Made by a program: the position numbers and the translations under genes
From: CALVUJ01 sp045119835
Lineage (GTDB): Bacteria; Bacillota_I; Bacilli_A; RFN20; DUOF01
Assembly: GCA_045119835.1 (NCBI GenBank)
Contig: JBGVED010000068.1
Location: 1 to 14,306, forward strand
Length of the DNA stretch: 14,306 nt
Direction: 5' to 3'
The notes under the pieces: generated by a model
Database searches by the model: none
Told to the model about the DNA's origin: nothing
Seen by the model: the letters and a program-made list of their open reading frames with translations, nothing else
Shown here: positions 11,646 to 14,306 of the stretch, in pieces
Layout of the letters: each line of letters starts with the position of its first letter
How positions within the stretch are numbered: position 1 is the first letter of the stretch

Positions 11646-12151
11646 CTAAGTTTTGTTGATATATCTTTATAACTATAAACTGGGTATTGGTATTTAATAT
11701 GTATCTTTTAGAAATTTACTGAAATTATATTTAATGAATAAGTTGGTTATATTTATTATAACAAAAAAAGCTTATGAATAACACATAAACTTTTTCCAAG
11801 AAATATCCAATTTAAGATACATCCAAAGTATAAATCTGTAAATTTTTCACCCTATCGTGAACACATAGACTAAAAGAAAAGCCCACAACAAAATGAATAA
11901 AAGGTAAAATTTTAATGCTTCAAATAGCACTTTGAAAAAAAATCTTACATCAAAGTAATATCAACCATTTAAGGGGGGGTATTACTTTAAAGTAAAAAAA
12001 CAAAAAAAAAATAAATAATTCACTTCAAAGTGAATATTTTTAATGGGAATAGAGATAAAAAAACATAAATTTTATCACTAATATTATACTATAATTATGG
12101 TAAAAATGGACATAATAAATTTATAATTAATTAAATATATGAGGTGGTAAT
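11646..12151. other. Intergenic control region with two operators and a G7-loop hairpin
   Basis: About 500 bases with no gene. It holds full palindromes TTCACCCTATCGTGAA (11846-11861) and TTCACTTCAAAGTGAA (12019-12034). A hairpin with arms AAAGTAATA (11952-11960) and TATTACTTT (11980-11988) presents a run of seven G. A -10-like TATAAT lies at 12090-12095 before the HTH gene. The words GGACATAATAAA and GATAAAAAAACAT are shared with the leader of the T-poor gene near 1330-1380. Confidence 0.55.
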
Positions 12152-12556
12152 ATGGCAAAAGGTAGTTTCAATGGGTTATATACATTTCAAGACGTAGCAA
12201 AAATTTATAATATAGATAGTTCAACTATAAGAAAACAAGTACAAAACAATAAATTTTTCGATAATGAGATTAAAAAGTTTGGTAAAACGTGGATTATTAC
12301 TGAACAGGCTATGGTATCTCACTTTGGTAAAGAGTTGTTTATAGCTTATAAAAATCATTTACGAGAGCAAGAAGCCTTAGAGATTAAGAAGCTTAAAGAA
12401 GAATCTAAAAAAAGAAAAGAACTTGAAAAGAAAGCTAAATCAAATAAAAAGGAAAGTATATCATTATCAAGTAATGAGGATGAAGAAGTACCAACTGATA
12501 ATTGGGATAATATAAGTTATAGCGAAAAATCAACTTTAAAAACATTTACATTTTAA
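12152..12556 (+). CDS. Helix-turn-helix protein with lysine-rich coiled-coil tail (134 aa)
   Basis: ATG behind GAGGTGGTA. Residues ~10-60 form an excisionase/MerR-like winged HTH (YTFQDVAKIYNIDSSTIRKQ, then KKFGKTWIITEQAM). Residues 75-105 are a K/E-rich helix (EIKKLKEESKKRKELEKKAK), then an acidic, S-rich disordered tail. Such proteins are common on Firmicute plasmids as small regulators. Two copies of the recurrent palindrome lie upstream, so it may be the regulon's repressor acting on itself, or simply a member. No direct proof links it to the palindrome. Confidence 0.72.
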   Translation: MAKGSFNGLYTFQDVAKIYNIDSSTIRKQVQNNKFFDNEIKKFGKTWIITEQAMVSHFGKELFIAYKNHLREQEALEIKKLKEESKKRKELEKKAKSNKKESISLSSNEDEEVPTDNWDNISYSEKSTLKTFTF

Positions 12557-12589
12557 ATACTGTGTAGATTATCTATACAGTATTTTTTT
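12556..12589 (+). terminator. Terminator after HTH gene
   Basis: AATACTGT/ACAGTATT extended by a G-U pair and TAGAT/ATCTA, then a T run. Confidence 0.85.
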
Positions 12590-12591
12590 AG

Positions 12592-12615
12592 TATAAATAA
12601 TCACTATATGGTGAA
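12592..12615 (+). promoter_or_regulatory. -10 element overlapped by operator, 80-aa gene
   Basis: TATAAA (12592-12597), then ATCACTATATGGTGAA (12600-12615) and TACTA, the same order as at 9837 and 10506. Confidence 0.62.
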
Positions 12616-12656
12616 TACTATTATTAATAAAATAATTAAAAGGTGGTATTAAGATT

Positions 12657-12899
12657 ATGAGAATGAATTTAGTTAAAGATGGACTTTACGAAAGGGAATA
12701 TTATTTTGGAAGGAAAGGAAACCAAGTATCATATTATAAATACAAGTGGGATAATGAAGCTAAAAAATACTTTCCATGCTTCCATGAAACTTTTAAAGCC
12801 TTTGAAGGCTTAGAGCTGTTCGAGAAAACTATGAGGGAAAAAGGATTTTTAAGTATTAAGGAAATGGAAGAAAGAGGAACATTGAGAAAGACAAATTAA
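12657..12899 (+). CDS. Protein of unknown function (80 aa)
   Basis: ATG at 12657 behind AAAGGTGGTA (a second ATG two codons on is also possible). The 80-residue product starts MRMNLVKDGLYEREYYFGRK and is rich in Y, K and E, with an aromatic N-terminal half suggestive of a beta-sheet (VSYYKYKWDN) and a helical C-terminus (ELFEKTMREKGFLSIKEMEE). No known family. Its promoter carries the recurrent palindrome. Confidence 0.68.
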   Translation: MRMNLVKDGLYEREYYFGRKGNQVSYYKYKWDNEAKKYFPCFHETFKAFEGLELFEKTMREKGFLSIKEMEERGTLRKTN

Positions 12900-12904
12900 T
12901 TTTA

Positions 12905-12949
12905 TTTACCATATATTTCAAGAAATACTTATATACAATACATGGTAAA
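12905..12949 (+). promoter_or_regulatory. Inverted repeat before the 90-aa gene
   Basis: TTTACCAT (12905-12912) and ATGGTAAA (12942-12949) form a spaced dyad of eight bases, 31 bases before the start codon; a possible operator. No convincing promoter could be assigned. Confidence 0.3.
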
Positions 12950-12979
12950 ATCCTTATATAAATAAATGGAGGTAATAAT

Positions 12980-13252
12980 ATGAATAGTATAAGAGAAGAA
13001 TTTGATACTAGAGAAGAAGCTGTAAAGTTTTTAGATAAGTATAATTTTAAAAAGCATATACCTTATAAACATCAATTCAGGTCGCCTTTTACTTATTATA
13101 TTGAAATAGAAGATAATAAAATTTCACATTGTAGTTTATGTTTTTATGATGGTGATTTACTGTATAAACAAGTTACCTTTTATGATGAATCTCGAGAAGG
13201 TGATTTTATGAGTAGAGAATATGGGGAAGCTTTTTATAATAGAGAAAGATAA
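12980..13252 (+). CDS. Protein of unknown function (90 aa)
   Basis: ATG behind ATGGAGG. The 90-residue product starts MNSIREEFDTREEAVKFLDK (helix), then has aromatic strands (FTYYIEIEDNKISHCSLCFY, then LLYKQVTFYDE), a beta-rich core with two close cysteines, and ends with EAFYNRER. No known family or membrane segment. It stands in a row of short plus-strand genes (12152, 12657, 12980) between the ArdA-like gene and the recombinase, a typical plasmid leading-region or accessory set. Confidence 0.68.
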   Translation: MNSIREEFDTREEAVKFLDKYNFKKHIPYKHQFRSPFTYYIEIEDNKISHCSLCFYDGDLLYKQVTFYDESREGDFMSREYGEAFYNRER

Positions 13253-13462
13253 TATGTATAAATTTTATAAAAAAATTTTTGGAAGGTGTTTACATCTTCC
13301 TTTTTTTAATAAAATTTTTAAATGTAATTTCAAAGTTCCACATTTTTTATTTTTATATATAATTTTAGCTTCCTTTAAATTTCAATATTTAAAAAAAATA
13401 AATGGCAATATGATATAATATGTTTGTATTACTAATGTAACACACGGAATTAAATATAATAT

Positions 13463-13490
13463 CGTTCAATAAATGTGCATTTCTTGAACG
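13463..13490 (+). other. Nested hairpin in leader of the 56-aa gene
   Basis: CGTTCA/TGAACG outside and AAAT/ATTT inside, separated by a 2x2 internal loop around GTGC, followed by GTTTTATTG. It could be a weak terminator/attenuator or a site for the nearby recombinase. Confidence 0.45.
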
Positions 13491-13517
13491 GTTTTATTGA
13501 AAATATAAGAGGTTGAT

Positions 13518-13688
13518 ATGGGGAATAATATAAATAAAATAATAGATTTTTATAGGGAATATTTTAAGGACTTAAATAAAGCCACCCTAACGAGTGATTT
13601 TTTTATTTTGATACTAGAGTTCGATATATTAATAAGATTTAATTTGAAGCTAAATAAAAACGATTTAAAAAGAATCATAGAAAATATA
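13518..13688 (+). CDS. Protein of unknown function before recombinase (56 aa)
   Basis: ATG behind AAGAGGTTG. The 56-residue product (start MGNNINKIIDFYREYFKDLN, with FFILILEFDILIRF in the middle) is helical with a short hydrophobic stretch, too short and interrupted by acids to be a sure membrane segment. Located 53 bases before recombinase copy B and probably co-transcribed with it. It may be a small regulator of the recombinase; no family is recognised. Confidence 0.6.
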
Positions 13689-13697
13689 AATAACTAA

Positions 13698-13721
13698 GCA
13701 TTTTCCCCACCTAGGGAAAAT
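13698..13721 (+). other. Hairpin between 56-aa gene and recombinase copy B
   Basis: CATTTTCCC/GGGAAAATG, nine perfect pairs with a six-base loop, 21 bases before the recombinase ATG and just ahead of its AAGGAGGG site. No T run, so attenuation or a translation effect is likelier than termination. Confidence 0.5.
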
Positions 13722-13741
13722 GGTCTAAGGAGGGTAATAAC

Positions 13742-14306
13742 ATGAAAAATGTAGTTGCTTATGTGAGGGTATCATCACAAAGTCAAGTCGAAAACACTTC
13801 TATAGAAACACAAATAGAAAAGATTGAATTACATTGTAAATTACATGATATTAATATTATTAAGATATTTAAAGACGAGGGTATATCTGCAAAAGATACC
13901 GAAAGGAAAGCATACAATGAAATGTTAGAGTATATATTAAATAAAGATAATAATATAGATAGTGTAATAGTATACAAATCGGATAGACTTCATAGGAGTT
14001 TAAAGAACTTATTAATTACTATTGAGGATATATTTATTCCTAACAATATTTCTTTTATATCAATAACCGAACAATTTGATACATCTAATGCACAAGGTAT
14101 GTTATTTTTGCAGATGTTAGGAAGCTTCGCCGAGTTTGAAAGAAAGATCATAAACGAGCGAACAAAAGTTGGTCGATTATCTAAAGGAAAAAGCGAACTA
14201 TATGTAGGTGGTCGAGTGCCACTCGGATATAATTTGATAGATAATGATACTTTAACATTGAATTATCAAGAAGCTGATATTATAAAAGATATATTTAAAA
14301 TGAGAA
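13742..14306 (+). CDS. Serine recombinase copy B, N-terminal part (3' end outside window)
   Basis: ATG behind AAGGAGGG; 188 codons are visible before the window ends. The N-terminal catalytic domain is complete: YVRVSS with the nucleophile Ser11 and Arg9, DEGISAKD at 45-52, and SDRLHRS with Asp81, Arg82 and Arg85, then the E helix. All active-site residues are present. Where it overlaps copy A, the proteins differ at only about three residues, while many codons differ synonymously. The full protein should be about 252 residues. Small size without a zinc ribbon suggests a resolvase or invertase role in plasmid maintenance, or movement of the unit between the two copies. Confidence 0.92.
   Translation, partial: MKNVVAYVRVSSQSQVENTSIETQIEKIELHCKLHDINIIKIFKDEGISAKDTERKAYNEMLEYILNKDNNIDSVIVYKSDRLHRSLKNLLITIEDIFIPNNISFISITEQFDTSNAQGMLFLQMLGSFAEFERKIINERTKVGRLSKGKSELYVGGRVPLGYNLIDNDTLTLNYQEADIIKDIFKMR

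Noticed and set aside
13221..13418. 65-residue ORF overlapping the end of the 90-aa gene
   Set aside because: No ribosome site, overlap of 32 bases, and a composition expected from AT-rich non-coding DNA.
13783..13977. Minus-strand 64-residue ORF
   Set aside because: Antisense to the catalytic domain of recombinase copy B.
1..14306. Window as one complete circular plasmid
   Set aside because: The overlapping recombinase sequences at the two ends differ at many positions and do not join in register.

Overview
The window looks like part of a Clostridium-type plasmid of more than 14.3 kb. It is very AT-rich, uses AGA/ATA-style codons, and carries families typical of clostridial accessory DNA: DUF1659/DUF2922/YvrJ, a Mor-type regulator, an amidase with an SH3 domain and an ArdA-like protein. 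No tRNA, rRNA, CRISPR array or relaxase was seen. The same serine recombinase gene appears in direct orientation at both ends, as a 3' part at 1-477 and a 5' part from 13742. The two copies are close but not identical and lie 14,023 bp apart, so the window is a stretch of a larger molecule rather than one closed circle.

Layout. 1-1216: recombinase copy A, a small orphan gene and a minus-strand pair of small genes. 1266-1959: a nearly T-free segment with one highly charged coiled-coil ORF. 1960-2643 and 9120-9775: two inverted copies of a 656-684 bp non-coding element full of nested helices, the most unusual object here. The interior (2644-9119) holds a staphylococcal-nuclease-like protein, two DUF1659/DUF2922 cassettes (one with YvrJ), a divergent Mor-type regulator, an amidase with a tiny membrane peptide, a replicon and a DNA-binding protein. 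The replicon has DnaA-like boxes, two 17-bp iterons, an extended -10 promoter, a strong antisense promoter and a winged-helix Rep candidate. The interior ends in an 860-bp gene-free stretch with candidate small RNA structures. 9776-14306: a paralogue of the left micropeptide, an ArdA-like antirestriction protein, several unknown small genes, an HTH protein and recombinase copy B.

How the parts may work together. A 16-bp palindrome, TTCAC-N6-GTGAA, recurs at least nine times. It overlaps the start region of three promoters (micropeptide, ArdA-like, 80-aa gene), lies twice in each large inverted copy, and appears as half sites near the Mor gene, the origin and the T-poor segment, which suggests one regulon. 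The Mor-type protein probably drives both DUF1659 operons, whose upstream regions are duplicated. Rep expression is probably limited by a ~65-nt antisense RNA in its leader. The hexamer AAGCTT occurs about 42 times by hand count, roughly nine times expectation. Identifications rest on reading the sequence; no search or folding program was run.
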